DNA of 64,000 bases from Gavia stellata (GCF_030936135.1 NC_082594.1:103269020-103333019), one strand, 5' to 3'. Shown: positions 39,801 to 54,800, counted from the first letter of the stretch. The notes: generated from the letters alone by a model not told the origin. Translations and numbers: made by a program.

Positions 39801-42800
39801 GCCGCCCCCTCCAGCAAAGGTTCCTTCAGAGCCCCCTCAAGTTACTGCTAACTCAGTACCTACTGTGCCACAGTTGCCCAGTTCTGATGCCTTTGCAGCT
39901 GTAGCTCAGTTGTTTCAAACAACACAAGGACAACAGGTAACCTGTTTATATTTGGTTCCCTTCTAACTTCAGTTTTTATGTTAAATGAGGGGGAAACAAT
40001 GATGGAAGTAATATCCTTGATTTGTAGCAAAACAAAAAGCCTCCCTAAGGTCTTCAGTGGAAAACTTCTAAGAGTTAAAGTCAGTATTTGAATGATCTGT
40101 GACCCTTCTATCAAGTAATTATGGTATTTGAGGAAAATTCAGTTATATATTCCTAAATAATTAGTTCTGAATTGATGCAGTCACAACGTTTCAAGAACAG
40201 GCAGAATATATCAAACACAAATTTTATTATTTGGTCCACTTAAATGTTTGCAGTGTTGAAAGGCCTGAATACTGAAATCTTGGGATCTGCTGAATTTTGC
40301 CACTGAAGTATTTAAAAAGTGACTTTTGGTCTTGCTGAAAGTTCTCCATAGTTCAGTCAGGTTGGTGGTGGTGTTCATATTGTGCCATAGTCTGGTTTGA
40401 TGTAAGATTTATATCCTACAACTCTTTCAATACTATGTGTTTATATAAGGATATATTCTTAATACTATATATGTTTTTGTAGCTTCAGCAAATTCTTCAG
40501 ACTTTTCAACAGCCTCAAAAACCCCAGTCACCGGTCATAGATAACACTGTGATGGCTCAGGTTCAAGCTATTACTGCTCAGTTGAAAACGACAGCAGCAC
40601 AACCACCAGAGCAAAAAGCTGCTTTCCCACCGCCTGAGCAAAAAACATCATTTGACAAAGTAAGTCTTCATTTGTTCTTTGTGTTTAACTTTTTCAGTTC
40701 AGCGGAAGATTGTTTGATGGATGCCTCAATGTCCTCCATTTGTTAGGAGAAAAATTATGCAAATTTTGTTTCTTCTCTTTCTGTTTGGAGGTCAGCTTCC
40801 TGTTTTTATAGCCTTCGCATTTTCTAAAGTTGAATAAAACTGATTTTGGACAGTTTCTGAGTCTGTATTAGGATACAGATTTTTTTTTTTTTTTTTTCTG
40901 TTTCTAACCTTGTCTTTAATTCTAGAGCTGTTAAATACATAGTAAGTCTTCAATAATAAGGTTATTTTGGCTGCCAATTATATAAGATACAGAAAAAATA
41001 GTTGGCTCATTTCATGTAATTTCTTTCAGAAGCTGCTAGATCGGTTTGACTATGATGATGAACCAGAAGCAGTGGAAGATTCAAAGAAAGAAGATTCAGC
41101 TCCTTCTCCTTCAGTTTCTCAGCCAGCTTTGTAAGTTTCGTGTCGTAATAAAATTAATAAATTTTTGTTCTAAAAATCTTTAGGTTAGAAAGCTGATTAA
41201 CATTCCAAGTTACTTCAGTGCTTAACTGTTATAGTCCAAAGTTAAAACGTTGTTAACAACTTCTGGGGTGGTTTTTTTTTTGTCTTTTTACTTTGGTGAT
41301 CTGCTGTAGGTTTGGCATGTTGCATCATTGACAGAGGAATGTGTTCTGTAGAGAAAAGCGCAGCTTTGGTTTCAAGATTAGTTCCATGTTTTTATTGCAC
41401 AATTGAGTGTGTCAGGGCGTTGTTAGTAATCAGCTGGATTGCTTTGCTGGCTGGGGAAAAGATGCTGTTCCAAACATTGGTAGTTTTAACAATATAAAAA
41501 ATTAAAATTGGCTTTGCAGCTTTATGTTCGCAAACATTAAATACCCACGCAAACTAACTCAGACTCCTGTTTCCCTTTTAATATGCATTATGATAAAGTC
41601 TTAAATTACATGATCACATACTAGTTTTTTCCACAGGACCTCTCTCTCATTCAGTGCACAGGCTGGATGGTGCTCAATACCTGGGTTAGTCAATATTTCT
41701 TTTTTCCCTGCTTCAGTATGTGGCCCCATGTCTAACTTTCTGTAAATGCCATCCAAACCCTGCTCTCAAAACCAGAATCACTAACTTTGTCATTGGCTTT
41801 CTTACTGTGTTTATCACCTTGAGCACTTTAATGTTCCACAAGTATTAGTTAATTAAAATGCCTTTTAAGTAAATTGGTAGTATTTTCTCTATATATCTGT
41901 AGATGGAACTCTGGAGTACAGAAAGATGAGGTAGGTCAAACATAAGCACTGCTTGTGTATGCCCAACCAGAGATCATTGGACTAGACTTTTCAGCATGTT
42001 CATGTTCCATTTGTAGCACTTCAAAGCCTCTGTTCTTATTACCTTATAGTTGTGTAAGATGCTTCTGAAGATTCCAGTAGTCTCATTTTGGGCACACAAA
42101 ATCAGTAATACTCTATATGAAGAACTGATCTGTCCAGAATCATCTAAGAATTGTATGGCACCTGTGTCTTAAAATACTACAAAGTTCCATTTCACATCAC
42201 CATGAAATTCCTATCTTCCTGAAATCCTGTTCAGTTTCTTAACACAAACTGCAACCTGTAAACAGGTCCTATTAACTGCACAGACCTCATTAATACCCTG
42301 AGCACTGTCCATTCTGTGTGTTGAATCAGGAAGTGAATGGCATTACTGTAATCCTTGTGTGATATACATATCCCTTTCTCCTCTGCCCTAAATTCCTCCC
42401 AAACTAAAGTTTTTTTCCCAGCAAAAGTATGGTCAGTTTATTTCCCTTGAGGAAAAGGCTTACTTCTCTTCTTCCCAAAAGAGGAACTGGAAAGGAAGAG
42501 TGTTAGCCTAAGGCAGACAACCCTCATGAAAAATTTCCATAGACTGAGATCTTCAGCAAGGTCATAGAAGTACAGAGGGAAGAGAGGCTTAAACCTTTAT
42601 GTAGCATTTCTTTAAATTTTAAAGGACTGCTCTTACAGTGGAGCAAAGATAAGGAAGCCACTCTTTCTCCTTTTTTTGTTTTCACTTTTTAGAGAGGAAA
42701 TGGGATCATAGTAAGGATAACTTTTCTGTCTAAATTTGAAGCAAGAATGTGTAAATGTACATAGAAATACGTAAAATAAAGGCAAAAAATCTGTGTATCT

Positions 42801-45800
42801 ACTGACTTGTCTCTCCAAAATATTACTGGTTTTAGTGGATTTCCAGGAGAAGGTATACAACAGCCAGTATTTCCTCAACTCCCAAATATGGATCCTTTTC
42901 AGCAGCGAATGATGGGAATACAACAGGATCCAATGCGTCACCAGGTAACTTGATGGTTTTCCCTTGTCCTTCTGTTGTGTTATGTTTTCTATCTTGTGTT
43001 GTTTTCTTTGGTGCCGAAGTAAGGAAGTGGTGTTCCTCTTACTGAAGAGTGAATATGGCTTAGCCCTCCAACTTTCCCAAGAAACATATTTTTGTTCTCT
43101 GTTCCAGTCAGGCTTTGAAGAAGAAGATTTTTGCTTTGTACACCTAAACACTTGACCTACTTCATCCTTCTCAGTCTTCTTGTCTTTTATTGTGACTTTG
43201 GAGCAGAGATACAATTTTACTTTAGCAAACTGGGAAAGCTAATGTAATTTTTTTTCCTAACTGGAAGTTTTTGTGCTTTTTCTTCTCCAAAGGTTCCGCT
43301 TCCTCCTAACGGGCAAATGCCGGGTTTTGGTCTCCTGCCTACCCCGCAGTTTCCACCCATGGCTCAGCCTGTGATTCCGCCAACAGCACCTGTGCAGCAA
43401 ACTTTTCAGTCTCCTTTTCCAGTACAGAGTGAATCACACATGCAAAAACCACATCAGCAGGTGAGGACCCCTTGCAGTAAACAAGCTGACTTAAAATGCT
43501 CTAATACATGTCTTTCTGAAATGTGTATAGTTTGTTCAGGAGAGGAAATTTCATAACCATGGACAGAGATGGTTGTAAGGGCAGCTCATCTCAGAGAAAG
43601 TTGGATAGCTGCAGTGCTACATGACAAGTCTGGTATTTCAGAAGTCTAGCAAAACCAGCATATGTATGCTTTATGCCTCCTTTTGTGAAAGACTTTGGAT
43701 TGCATTTTGTCCTGCCACTTCTCAGTTCCCCGCATCCTCCCTTGCCTTTTGCCATCATGCTTCAGGAATGTTTTGTTCCATGGAATTCTAACAATGCAAT
43801 CGCATTCTGGAGAGAAACTATGTGGAAAAGTTAATTTTTAAGGGCCTGGTAGATCGCTGATGTAGTGGAAATGGACTCAGAAGTTTGTAAAAGTTTTTAA
43901 AAATCTAAGTGTTTGTAAACACCTCTCTCGTTCCTAAGATTTTGGAGTATATTGTTGGTTTGGTAACTGGCTATTATTAAGAAGAAATCAAAGAGCAAGT
44001 CTATTTATGAGCCGGTGTTTTTAAAAAAAAAAAAAGTTGAATATATTTGCCTCTCTTGTTCCAAGAAAAGGAAATCCTAAAATGAGAAATAGTGATGGTA
44101 CCAAGCTGTCCTTATGTGGTGACCTGCGATGTCACAGATTGTAGAAATAAGTTCTTGCTTTCCACTTGGCATAAAGGGACAATTCTCAAGAGTATTTTTG
44201 TAATTAGTTTTTTAGTCTTGAATTCTGTTGAATCAGTACATTTTGAGAGATTGCCTTTTTGGATGTTCCCTGCCAGGGTCGCATCATGAAGACTATTTAA
44301 AGTTTAGGCAGGACACAGTATGTTCTTGAGTGGGAAGCTGTAGAGGATTTGGGGTAGGAACAAAGAGCTGTGTTGAACTTACTGGGTTTTTTTCAAGCTG
44401 GTTCTTGCATTTTAAGTATTTTGATGACTTACGGCTTCATTCTTTGAATTCATTGTATTGTAATTTGCTTATATATATGGCTTAAAGTAGTTTCCTGTAA
44501 CACCTTGGAGAAAAGTTTTCTAGTAGACCTTACTTTGCCTGTGATTTTGATGACAGAGCAAGATCCACTGACTGACTTAAAGGAATATAATCATATTCTG
44601 TGGAGATATATGTGGTGCTGAAATTGACTAAAATGTGGAAAAACAGTAATTTGCAAATTGAAAATGAGAATTTTTTGTAAATTATTTTTATTATGTTTTT
44701 GCAGTGGTTGTATTAAGTTCATTTAATACTGGACTGTCTCCCTATTAGTGACTACAAAGTAGTGGTGAAGCTTCTCTGGAGAGTTGCATTACATTTTAAT
44801 TTCATATATATGAATATTCAATATAATTTTAGTGCTGTTACGTAATTTAGTCTAGGCATAAAATGAAATAAAATGCTTGCGCTACTCACCTGTAACACCA
44901 ATCGACTTAATATTTTAGGATATGGAAGTGGAACAGCCACCTATTCAAGAGGGAAAACGGCATGTTTCTGACAACAGAAAGTCAAGATCTAGATCTGCAT
45001 CAAGGTAAACTAGTGAAAGTTCTTTTAGTGAGGGTATATATTATATCAAGTATTGGATTTTAATATAAGGAACTTAAGTGTGTCATGTCCAAAGACTTGA
45101 AAATGCTTTTATGAATTGTGTACAAGTACTGAGGAGAGTTATGCTGATTGTCTGGAGCTCAGAGAATCTGGTGCTGTGCTGCCAAATCTACTGTGGGGGT
45201 GGTAACTTCTAACTGAGATGACAGTAAATAGCTGAGAGGTGAGCTAACTCCTTGAGCTATTGGTGGAGCTTGTTTTCAGTGCCTTAGGATGTAGTCCTGT
45301 TACTTGTATTTCAAGCTGGCTTCTTGGATGCCCCTCTCAGCATATTTCTTTTGAGGTCGTTTCTTGTAAGTGCCCAGTTATGTTGTACAAGTTGGATTCT
45401 ATGACTGAATGCCAAAGACACATTAAGTGGAAGAGTCCATTTCAATATAACCTAAGGATTAATGACAATAAATTACTGTCTGTGTATTACTCTCTGTATG
45501 GACAACACTAGTGAAATTTCTTGGTAAAGTCAAAACTGTCAAGGGCTTTATTTGAATTCCCCTTCTGGAAGAGAGAAAAAAAAGAGACCCTTTCCATCTC
45601 TTACCTCTGAGGGGAGTTGTGTGTAAATACAGCTAAGTGTTGTATGTACTTCAGTGCAGTGATAATGAGAAATAGATTAGTGACTGTTAAGGCTTGTGAA
45701 CCTCTGAAAGTTCTCTTTTATTGGTAGAGAGTAACTTCCATGCCCATGAGTAAATTTTAGGGAAGCAGAACATGATAGTTTAATTTTGTCTGTGCTCTAA

Positions 45801-48800
45801 AGACACTTTTCTTATGAAGAAATCTGCGATCCAGTGCACTATAGGACTTTGCCTGTCATGGAGGCAGTATTTCACATGTCTCAGCTGACCTAACAAATCT
45901 GGCTCCAGTATTAAAGCAAAGCGATCTACTTAGTTACGAGTCTTCTCCTTTGCCAAGTTTCATATGACTTCTTTAAAGGTTTGTTCTGTCTTCCAGACCT
46001 TGAGTGGTTTAGAACTTGAACATGATGTAAAATACAATTTCACTAGCAGAATTTATTTTTAATCTCTTTTTTTTTAGCCATTCTTTTGTAAAAGCAATAA
46101 ACATTTTCCTCATTTAAGCAGGTGTAATTTTTTTCTACGTTAACGTGGACATAGTTTTTGATAGTCAACTTTAGTACAAAGTTAATAGAAGAGAAGAAAT
46201 TGAAAAATAATCAACTGTTCAGCTGGAGTGCATTAATAAGCTACTGTAATAACGTATTCAAGTTCTAAATGCATGCAAATGAACTTGGATTTATTTATTT
46301 TTTTACTGGCTGAACTCTTGTCTGATTATTTAAATAGATATCTGAAACAGTTACCTATCTGTCAATGCCTGGGTCAGAAAGATTGAACGTAAATGGTTGT
46401 TGGTTTAAACTAGGTCACCTAAAAGGAGACGTTCAAGATCTGGCTCCCGATCTCGAAGGTCACGTCATCGTCGATCGCGATCTCGGTCCAGGGATAGACG
46501 TCGACACTCTCCTAAGTCTCGATCACAAGAAAGACGTGAACGTGAGAGGGAGAGAGAACGCAGGTCAAAAGGCCTTCCTCAGATCAAGTCAGAAACTGTC
46601 AGTGGTGAGTTCATTCTTTCTTTTTATCATTGATGTAACTCTACCAATTCTTGTAATACTATTTTTCGGATGCTCAGCATCTTCCTGATTCATACATGGA
46701 TATTTTTTTTTTGTCTGTGTCCAGTATTTTCCTTAATGAATTTTAGAGTTCTGTGAAGTTGAAGATATTACAGTCGGTACTATGCCTATGTAAAATGTAA
46801 TACTAAGAAGACAAACAGGTATTTTAGAAAACCTGTAAATGTCGAAGAAGTACACTTCTTGTATCTATCCACTTACATTCAGTATATGATATCGGTGCAG
46901 AATATCCCAGAAGACAACTCTTAGTCTGATGTTATTTTTTTAAATTTTTTTTGTTCCATTTTGTTGGGCTTAATGCTATTTGATGTGGGTTTCAAGACTC
47001 ATCCAAACAGAATAAAAGTAAACTGTACTGTAATTTATTTTCTGAACTGTGTAAAGCTGGTAAGAATTAAATTCACCACACATCCCTGTACTTCCTTTAC
47101 TCATAGTAGACAATTTGGCATTTTTGGAATATCTCCAAGTCAGAAATATTTTGGCTGTAAAATGAGGAAGGAAAAAGCTGAAATGCCGTGCTTTTCTTTT
47201 CTTCCTTCGAGTCATGTAAGGTAAAGCAGGTTCAGCAACAAGAAGTTGAGCACATCATTACAGTTTTTCTAATGATTCAATGTTGCGTGTCTCTCAAACC
47301 TGGATGGGAGCTTTGACCTGGAAAACACATAGGCTAGTGTTTGGATTTCTGAAATAATCCTGGCTTTGCCTGTGTTTATAGACAAATGTAGTAGTTGTCT
47401 TCTGAGTATTCCTGGGGAATGTGGAATCTCCTCTGGAGATCTCAGATAAAATGTGAACATTCTTTTTAATACAAGAGGGAAGAAAACGAAAGAGTTTTAA
47501 CTAGCCAAAACCTTGTGAATGACAATATCATTAGTTTAGAAGTACTGCAGAGACTTAGTAGCTGTTTATTAAAAGCTTACTGGCAGTGGTGTTAAGATAT
47601 GCTTTTGCCAGCATCTCTCCCAGATTCTGTCACATAATGCTTTTTAGGTTTGCAGTTTTATATCGCTTAATGGGAAAAACATTGATTGAGTATTAAATAA
47701 TGTTGTAGTAGTCTTCAGTGAACATCATACTTAGAACTCATCTGCTGTTTTATTACCTTGAAGCATGAAGTGAGATAAGCATGTTGCTTACCCTTTCCTG
47801 AAAGAAAAAGCTTATGTCCATAATTTTTCACGTAACTGTAGAAAGAAATGGCATTGACTAGGTCACTAAAGAGGTTAAAAGTTTGGTTGCTCATTGTAGT
47901 TGAACTGTCACCACATTCTGGAGGAAGGTCTTGCTAGTAGTGGGTGTATAACCATAAACAATCTAATTATCATCTTGCCAGTAAGTACCATCTATAACTT
48001 GCAATGGTGGCCCGTAGCTTGCATTTCATAATAAGCAGAGTGAGTTATCTTGTGAAATATCCACTGTATGTGTTGGGATAATTCATGGAGCACTGTTAGC
48101 AGCGAAGCATATTTTTCCTTTCTATGATGATTTGCAGAGCTCACTATCATCAGAACTTGCAGGTCGCTTCAATATAAGTTAACTAGAGAGTTTCTTAGTG
48201 AGTGCCTTCTAACAGTGATTTTGATGTAGTTGCTGTGGTTAACTGTTAACGCAGCTCCAGGCAGGCAAGAAAAAGAGGTTTCTGTCAAACACCCCTGAAG
48301 ATTAAAATATATATTTTAATATTAGCTGGCTTTTCCATTTGAATAACTGACTATTTTAAAATTACTATTTTGACATTCTGGCTTGTGAAATGTGTATTTC
48401 GAAGTGCTCTTACAAGCTGTGTTAACTTTGATTGTAGTTTGTAGTACTACGCTTTGGGTAGGACAACTTGACAAAAGGACAACTCAGCAGGATGTGGGAA
48501 GTCTTTTGGAGGAGTTTGGCCCAATTGAATCAATAAATGTAAGTATAAATGGTGCAATGTAAGCTACTTTGATATGCCTTGGTTACAAAAATCTTTTATT
48601 TTTGATAGATTCAAGAGCTCTAATTTCCTATGTGGTCGTGTTTTCTAACATGTAAACTCAATTCATTTGGGTTCTTTGTAGAAAAACAAGAAGGCAGTTG
48701 CTTTAGTTTCGTGCAATTTAAAAATGCTCTTGGGCGTAATACAGAAGATTATCCCATTTTCATAAAACCCATGCTTTCTCTGGAGAGAACTGAATGAAAA

Positions 48801-51800
48801 AGGGCTAGTGAGGAGATGGGTACAGAATTGCATACTGTGCTACTGAGTTCCTTGTCTGCTCCATTTTGTTTGATTATAGAAATGTGGACTCTCAGCTGGT
48901 GTTCTTGTTCCTTTTGCTTGTTTCTCGTCTGTCATTTTAGTCATAAACATGGAGAACTACTGTTATGCTTTGCTGTATTTAAGGTTATTTTTATAAATAA
49001 ATGATAGCTGTTCCAGTAGCTATAAAATTTCATTTAAACAAACAAAAAGAAGTGACTGTAATTTTCTTCCTATTCCCAAATTTTGTAAAACATAGAAGTT
49101 TTTTCTCAAATGCATTACAAATAATAAAAATTATTACAGAACTGCAGTTAAAACTGAATGTGGAGGTGCAGCTGGCAGCTTGTGGTATATGGAATGAAGT
49201 GGGGTATTAGAGTGTCTTGTTTCTTCCAACAAAGCAACTAATTGCCAGACCACAGCATTTACATGAATGCTACTGCTAAACAATTTTAAAGGATTGCAAC
49301 AGTCATCCATGTTCTCACATGGAATAGAGTTTAAAACTTTCCACATAAGAAGTTGCTTTTAATTTACTAGAAATTTGTATTTCCAGGAGATACTGGCTAT
49401 CTTTGCCTCTTAACCTAACATTCTCTTTCATACTTCCATAGTCCTTTTTGAAACACGTGCTGATGTTCCAGCTTACTGTAATTGAACACTTGTATGTTGT
49501 TCATTACTTTGCTAATGTGCTAGCAAAACCAATTTTTTTTCTTAAAATACAGATGATACCACCTAGAGGATGTGCCTATATTGTAATGGTTCACAGGCAA
49601 GATGCTTACCGCGCCCTACAAAAACTGAGCCGAGGAAACTTCAAAGTCAATCAGAAATCTATAAAGGTACTTCTTGCAAAAATGTCACACTGTTCTAAAG
49701 TTACTGTAATTACTGTAATCCTTTTTAATCTATTCTAGACTTTTAGGTATTTTAGACTTTTATGTATTCTGGATATGGTATTCTGTAAATTTATGTGAAT
49801 AGACCACTTTTTTTTCTTGGTAAGTATTCTTCCTGTTCTGTAATGTGACTAGTGGAACTTCTATCAGTTTCCTTGAAAGATTGCCAATAATTGTCTATTT
49901 AACCAACAAAAAGGGTGTCCTTTTAGTCATACAGTGGACTGTAACTATGTTTTTCTTGTTGCCAGTTATTTGTCTTATAATCGAGTTTAATTATATATTA
50001 TAATCCTACAAAGAGTATTAATAAATAAGGAAGAATGCATTTATTAGTGAAGTTGTTCCTTTTGTAGAACATCATATTAGAGTATGACACTGTCCTCTGG
50101 AGGGAAATAGAATTAATCTTAGTGACTGGGGAACACCTGAAGAAACTGCCTTTATGCATTTTTACAAATTGTGTGCAAGAGTCAAGCCAAGAAATAAGAA
50201 CTGAGTCTGCTTTAAAAAACCCTCTTGTTTCAGGGTTTTGTAACTAACCTATTTTTTCTGCAGTTTCAATTAGAGTATTATTTTTGCTTTTTAGCCTCAA
50301 ATGGTAACGCTGTTTTCTGAGAACTAAATATTAAATCCATTAAAATGGAAACATTTTATTGACTGCATGTATTTTTTTCCCCAAGATTGCATGGGCTTTG
50401 AATAAAGGAATAAAGCCAGATTACAAGCAGTATTGGGATGTAGAATTAGGTGTTACTTACATACCATGGGACAAAGTGAAACCTGAAGATCTTGAAAGTT
50501 TCTGTGAAGGAGGAATGTTGGACAATGAAACTCTTAGTCCAGGTAAAGTATTGCTACGTCTTTAAATGCTTTTTAAAAATTGTCCTTTGTGCTGGTGTAC
50601 TGAAGTTGGTGTGGCTGACTTTCATGACTCTGAGGTGCATATGAAATCCTTGAAATGGCTAAGAAGTGCAGCAGATTGGAGAGAGTTTGTAAGCAGTTAA
50701 TGACAGTCCCTCATAAGGAGTTGTGCAGCTGTGTTCCGAGAGGCTGGTCTAAAAATGCATGCGGATACCAGGTGACCTGTCAGCTGCACTGGTGTTTGCC
50801 CTCAATGGTAATGCACGATGCAAGTGTGTTGTACTTGTTAGTCCCAGAGCCAGCTTGGTCATCCCCTGTTCTGGTTTGTGCGAGGCACCCCTAGCAAAGG
50901 AGCCTGCCTTTGGAGTACTTGTGTAGCAACTGAGCTGACGGCAACTTTATAGTTTCTGAAAAAAAGTGCCTATAGTTTTCACACTTGTGACATTTTCAGT
51001 TCCTTTAGCTAGTCTTGTATTTATAGGCACCTAGCAGAATTCTTGTTATTTTGTACGTAAGCAGTTAAAATATCAGGCTTCTATGGTTGCATTAAGAAAA
51101 TGACACGTGTTATAATCAGCAGCTTCAAATCGATCACAGGCTTCAAATCAATATTTATATATATCAATATATAGAGAGTTGCTAGCGTGCTGGCTGTTGT
51201 GATTTTAAAAGTAATATTAAATGAATGCAGTACTTAAAAATTGAAATTGCCTTAAGTTTTTTGAATTGGTACTCTAGGCTACTGTGTAGATTTTAACCAT
51301 TGTGTGGTGTGCTGTCTAGTTACTGAAACATTATTTCAGGGTTTTGTCATTCTGTCCAATTTGCCCTAATTACGTGGTTGTTACTCTAAATAGTAGCACC
51401 TCGTCATGATAAATGCACAAAAATAGGTTGAGTGTGTATTTTAAATGAAAGTCTAACAAACGATAAACATAGCCTCAATGTGTTCCAGTCTTCTCAATGC
51501 TTTTCTCTTTCCCTTAATGCTTCTTCACTGATCCCTTTTTTCTGCTTAGTTGTCTTTTCCCAGGAAGTTCTGACAGAGAATAGGAGGCATATTTCTTCTG
51601 TAAAATGAGTTTAAAGCTGTATTTGATGTTTCTCTTCTTTTGTTGTGATTCTTTATTGTTGTAGTCTCCTTTTCCTTGTTCAAGACTTGAAAATGTTTTT
51701 TTCAGAAATGACTTCTGAAATTAGTGAAAAGGCTGCTGCCTTCTTGCTCGAGAGCAATGGAATGAATCTGTTGAAAGCTTGTCCCAAAACAGCCTTACTG

Positions 51801-54800
51801 TTTTTGTTACAGATAATGCGTTTCAGAGTCTTGGGCATGTATAAATGCTGTCAGTACAAAGAATTGTTAAATGACTAACGAAAGGAATAAATTTACTTAC
51901 TATGTTTCAGTGATTTGCTGTACTGTGTTTAAAGTAATTCGGAATTTTTATTGTCAGAAATATGTTTAAATGTTTTTTAGCTCTGTGCGTCTCATTATCT
52001 GAATATTTTCAATTATGTCATTTTTGTAAACATCACAAAGCATGGTAGTTTTACATGGCAGTACTTGACTACTTGTCTGCTTCTAGTGACCTGACATGTG
52101 TATGTTTGGGGTTTTTTTGTGTAGAGTGGAAGGGGATTCCCAAGAAGTCTGAAAATGAAGTAGCTCAAAATGGAGGTGCAGAAGCTACACATAATGAACC
52201 AGTGTCACCTATACCTAAAGCTTTACCTGTTCCAATTCCCGTTCCCATGCCTGCACCAATAACAGTACCTCCTCCACAGGTGAGAGTTGCTTCTCATTTG
52301 CTCTGGATATCTAAACAAAAACTTAATTTAAAAAATAATTCAGTATGGCAATATGTAAGTTAAGAGAGGGAGGAAATATGATGAATGGTAACTAGTTGAT
52401 TTTGTGTGCGTGTGTGTTTGTCATGTTGTTGTCCCTGGTTAAAAATGTTCTTGTTAGCAGACTGGCTATGCTGTCAATTTATGGAGATAACTTTCCTGTG
52501 CCATAAATCGAGTATGCACCTGAAATCCATTATTTGAGCTTCTTCATGTAAAAGAGCAATATGGTCACATAGAAGAACATCCCTTCTCTGCTAAGCCACA
52601 GTGGCAATGGAAGACTTGAAAAAACCCGAACCCGTTAGGGTTTGGAGCATATTTTGTTCCCAGCAGGAGCAGAGCATCTGGTTTGATTTCCCTGAAAGGG
52701 GATGTAGTTTGCATGTACCAGAACACCCCTGGGAACTGAGTCAGCACGTGGTTGATGGGAATGATGGAGGATTTGCTCCAAACCTCGTTGCTGCTCTAAT
52801 GCTAATGTCGACAGAGCGTATGTGTGTCTGCTAGATCTTTATTTGAAGTATTGTAGAACTGTACTTCTAATACCTGTTCTCTCAGTTCTGGATAAATTAT
52901 TGCAGTAGATTCTTTTTATTAATGGGCTGAATTACATCCTCGCAGTTTTATGATTGCATTTTTTTTATGATTGCATTTTTTTTCTGTTTTCCTAATTAAT
53001 TTTCCTCACTGTTGGCTTAAATAAGCTATAGACCTTCTAAAATACGCACATCGGTTTCATGTTTGTTCATATTGTGTATACGCTCTTTGAACAGCCTTTG
53101 GGAATTTAATATAAAAATTTTCATACTCTTCCTTTGTTGTTATAGTTGTTCTTTAGTCAAAGCTGATGTTGATGTTCATTTGCTAAAAGAACATTCTGAA
53201 GTTTTACCATTAGTTTAAGTAGCATGTAATAATAATTACTCCCTCCAGATTTTTATAATCTGTATTTCTTTTAGCTTTACTTAATGACAGACGCATTACT
53301 ACTTTTATATTACTAGTTTCTTTCTTGTTACTGTTAAAATAGTGGTATACCTTCTCCTAAATGGGAGGAAGTGTGAATAAAACTATTTTACATCTTGAGA
53401 AAATGTGATTTATGAATTACAATATGGCAGACACTCAGAAAAGATAACTCAAATTATTTGAAGACATATATAATTTAGCCAATTATGTGATTTGATAACA
53501 TAGTATGTTGAATTTTGTGTTGTTTTGACACAGAATTCCTGAAATGGTGTAAGGTAGTATTAGTAAATGAATATGTAAGTAAAATTTCTAATTTCGGAGA
53601 GTTTTAATAGACATTAACTGTATTAAACAGTAGTGATTTTGTATATTTTCCTTAAATCCATGCTGAGAAAGAAAGTATAAAGAAAAACCCAGCCAGTTTC
53701 AGCATATATGGAGTGTGCTGATTGCTTCTCTCAGCCTCATCAACCTCAGTTTTTTACTATGGCAAAGAAACTTGTGTCTTCACAAACGCAGGCCAGGATC
53801 AGAGAACTGTATTTAGTCTTTATCTTTTGTTTCACTATGAACTTTTTCGTGCTGTCTTATACTTGACCAATTCAGTTGTCTTCTCTGGCCATAAAATTAC
53901 AATAGTTTAATAATTTGTAAATAGTTCTTAAAACTTACAAATTAAGTTCAGCTGTGATGATATTAATGGCGGTAGTAATAAAAGTACCATGTTTTGTAAT
54001 ACACAAATGCGGCCTAATACCTAAAGGAAAAAGCTCATTATATTCCGCTTCTTTTGTTTAAATAACTTTGCAGAGTACCATTGCATTTTAATTATCTGAT
54101 GTATTTTTGTCCTCTGATACAAGCAGAACTGCTTTCATTTGTATTTGGCTTCAGTATTGGGGACTGTAAGAGGTGGGGAGGTTGTTACAAGTGCTTGGGT
54201 AGCTGCTGATGCTGTCCAGCCTGGAATGGGCATCAGCACAATGATACCAGGTTGCTCAATCTGTCCGTCTGGCTGCTCCTCTGTTAGCCATGGAAAACAC
54301 CCCGCCCACCCTGGTCCCTCTGACTGGAGAAGCAGGTTTGATGCGTGTGGTATGTCAGAACAGGCTTTATGCGTTGTCCTGATGAAGGCTGCAGTGATCA
54401 AGCATAGGGCTGCCTGACAGATAACCCCAAACAGCTTTGACTGCATGATTCCCATAACTTACTCTCTCTTTTCTCGCTTCATGAGCTTCCTTTTTGTTGT
54501 GCTTTCTCCTCCCTTTCTCTACTCCAATCTCCTCCCAAGTAAACAACTCTCCCCTAATTATTTTTTTCCATGTTGGTCCCAGGTTTGCTGCGTCCCTACC
54601 CAGATTTGCTATTTATGATACGATTGCCTAAGTAATATTGTCCTTGTATGGTATTCCTGGATATGTTTACTTAGACACTGTTGGCCTCACAAGGAATGTC
54701 CTTTTCCTCATAAGATCCTCAGCGCTCCTTTCTGGTTATCTGTGAAATTTGGCTATTGTTCACGAAGCACCCTGTTAAGCACCTGCAAAATCCAGCCATC

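Noticed and set aside
42633..43214. 193-codon minus-strand ORF across introns 8-9 and exon 9
   Set aside because: It is antisense to SCAF4 exon 9, with no domain and no promoter or splice context.
46365..46688. 107-codon ORF in another frame over the RS exon, suggesting dual coding
   Set aside because: It arises because CGN/TCN codons give stop-poor alternative frames. It starts in the intron and reads past the donor into intron 12.
49448..49738. ORF covering exon 14 with extra N- and C-terminal residues
   Set aside because: The extra residues are intron 13 and 14 sequence around the true exon at 49,553-49,666.
52601..52834. 77-codon ORF in intron 16 with a nearby TTAGGG-containing inverted repeat
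   Set aside because: No homologue or splice context is recognised. A single TTAGGG does not make an interstitial telomere repeat.
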